DNA of 6,565 bases. Origin: Planctomycetota bacterium (GTDB lineage: Bacteria > Planctomycetota > Brocadiia > Brocadiales > Bathyanammoxibiaceae). Below, piece by piece: positions 5,775 to 6,565 of the stretch. The notes under the pieces are model-generated. The model saw nothing but the letters and a program-made list of their open reading frames with translations. It was not told where the DNA came from and ran no database searches. The position numbers and the translations under genes are program-made. The DNA lies in contig JAUVQR010000086.1 of the NCBI GenBank assembly GCA_030598065.1, forward strand, positions 1-6,565, given 5' to 3'. Position 1 is the first letter of the stretch, and every line of letters starts with the position of its first letter.

Positions 5775-6565
5775 ATGAAGAAGAGATGGACATACCCACC
5801 TTCCAACGAAGCGCTTCAGGCTAGCCTCGTAGCTAGCTTAAAGATCTCTACCCTCCTTGCGCGACTGCTGATTAACCGGGGTATAGACGACCCTGCCTCC
5901 GCCAATGCGTTTCTCCAGCCGAAGATGACACACCTTTCGAATCCCCGTGAATGCCCGGAGATTGAGAAGGCCGCCAGACGGCTGGCCCGGGCGGTAAGGA
6001 ACGGCGAGAGGATAGCCGTGTACGGCGATTATGACGTGGACGGCATAACCAGCACGGCGCTCCTCATACAGTTTTTCAACCTTCTGAAGGCAAACGCCAC
6101 CTGGTACATACCTCAACGGATAGAAGAAGGCTACGGCCTGAACCGGGAGGCCATAGAGAGACTGGCTTCGGATGCGGTGGACGTAATAGTCACCGTTGAT
6201 TGCGGGATTACGTCGACAGTCGAGGCGCAGATAATCAGGGACAAGGGCATAGACCTCATAATTACAGACCATCACGTGCCGGGAAGTGAATTGCCGGAGG
6301 CGTTGGCGATAATAAACCCGAGGTTGCCCGGCTCCGCGCAGGCGTTCAGGGAGTTTTCGGGCGTCGGACTCGCGTTCAAGCTGTGCTGGGCCCTGGCGGA
6401 GGTGCTGTCAAAGCAGAAAAAGGTGGCGCCGGAGTTCCGGGAGTTTCTGCTGGATGCGATGGGGTTGGCCGCGCTCGGGACTATAGCTGATTCGGTGCCC
6501 CTGGTCGGCGAAAACCGCGTGCTGGCAAAGCACGGCCTGACGGCCCTGAGCAATTCCACGCATCC
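5775..6565 (+). CDS. recJ: Single-stranded-DNA-specific 5'-3' exonuclease RecJ, N-terminal part (cut by window edge)
   Basis: RecJ degrades single-stranded DNA 5' to 3' in RecF-pathway recombination, mismatch repair and base-excision repair, using two metal ions held by DHH-family motifs. The frame is open to the right edge: 263 codons plus two bases are present, roughly 45% of a typical RecJ of about 560-580 residues. DHH-domain motifs are in order: GDYDVDG (84-90), VTVDCG (139-144), ITDHH (163-167) and GTIADSVPL (235-243). These supply the metal-binding aspartates and histidines. The N-terminus (RWTYPPS, then LLINRGIDDPASANAFLQP at 31-49) is typical of RecJ and supports the start at 5775. 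The DHHA1 and OB-fold domains lie beyond the window. The link with the upstream metabolic genes is probably positional only. Confidence 0.95.
   Translation, partial: MKKRWTYPPSNEALQASLVASLKISTLLARLLINRGIDDPASANAFLQPKMTHLSNPRECPEIEKAARRLARAVRNGERIAVYGDYDVDGITSTALLIQFFNLLKANATWYIPQRIEEGYGLNREAIERLASDAVDVIVTVDCGITSTVEAQIIRDKGIDLIITDHHVPGSELPEALAIINPRLPGSAQAFREFSGVGLAFKLCWALAEVLSKQKKVAPEFREFLLDAMGLAALGTIADSVPLVGENRVLAKHGLTALSNSTH

Overview
The window is a compact, all-plus-strand stretch of bacterial chromosome. It holds five complete genes, a sixth cut by the right edge, and one regulatory gap of about 220 bases. The order is fhs (formate-tetrahydrofolate ligase), purQ (FGAM synthase glutaminase subunit), a NuoE-like and a NuoF-like subunit of a soluble NAD(H)-linked flavin/iron-sulfur module, an unassigned P-loop NTPase with a cysteine cluster, and the 5' part of recJ. 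There are no RNA genes, mobile elements, CRISPR arrays or signs of recent transfer.

Organism: base composition looks moderate (about mid-50s % GC by eye), with frequent ATA (Ile) and AGG (Arg) codons. The Fhs resembles acetogen-type enzymes. PurQ is a separate single-domain glutaminase, somewhat longer than the Bacillus form. Together these suggest an anaerobic or facultative bacterium outside the Enterobacteria, where PurQ is fused into a large PurL. A planctomycete/Brocadiales-like or similar deep lineage is possible, but the sequence alone does not fix the taxon.

Layout: fhs (67-1782) is followed three bases after its stop by a near-perfect 17-bp hairpin, then by a second smaller hairpin with a T-rich tail that looks like an intrinsic terminator. 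Next comes a good sigma-70-type promoter: TTTACA, a 17-bp spacer and TATATT with an extended -10. A 7-bp inverted repeat sits inside it and reads like an operator. From this promoter, purQ, nuoE-like, nuoF-like, the P-loop gene and recJ follow with gaps of 17, 2, 47 and 37 bases, so they could form one transcript.

Function: Fhs charges formate onto tetrahydrofolate. 10-formyl-THF feeds purine synthesis at the PurN and PurH steps, and PurQ acts directly after PurN, so the first two genes meet in purine and one-carbon metabolism. The NuoE/NuoF pair is the NADH-oxidising or NAD-reducing end of a larger enzyme such as an NAD-linked formate dehydrogenase, a multimeric hydrogenase or a complex I variant. 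No catalytic partner subunit lies in the window. The P-loop protein next to it could be a maturation or cofactor protein, but that is inference. RecJ is a housekeeping DNA-repair nuclease.

Most of the window is ordinary metabolism. The points that deserve a second look are the cysteine-bearing P-loop protein, a roughly 24-residue Cys-Cys insertion in the NuoE-like subunit, the orphan NuoEF pair, and the hairpin/promoter/operator arrangement between fhs and purQ.
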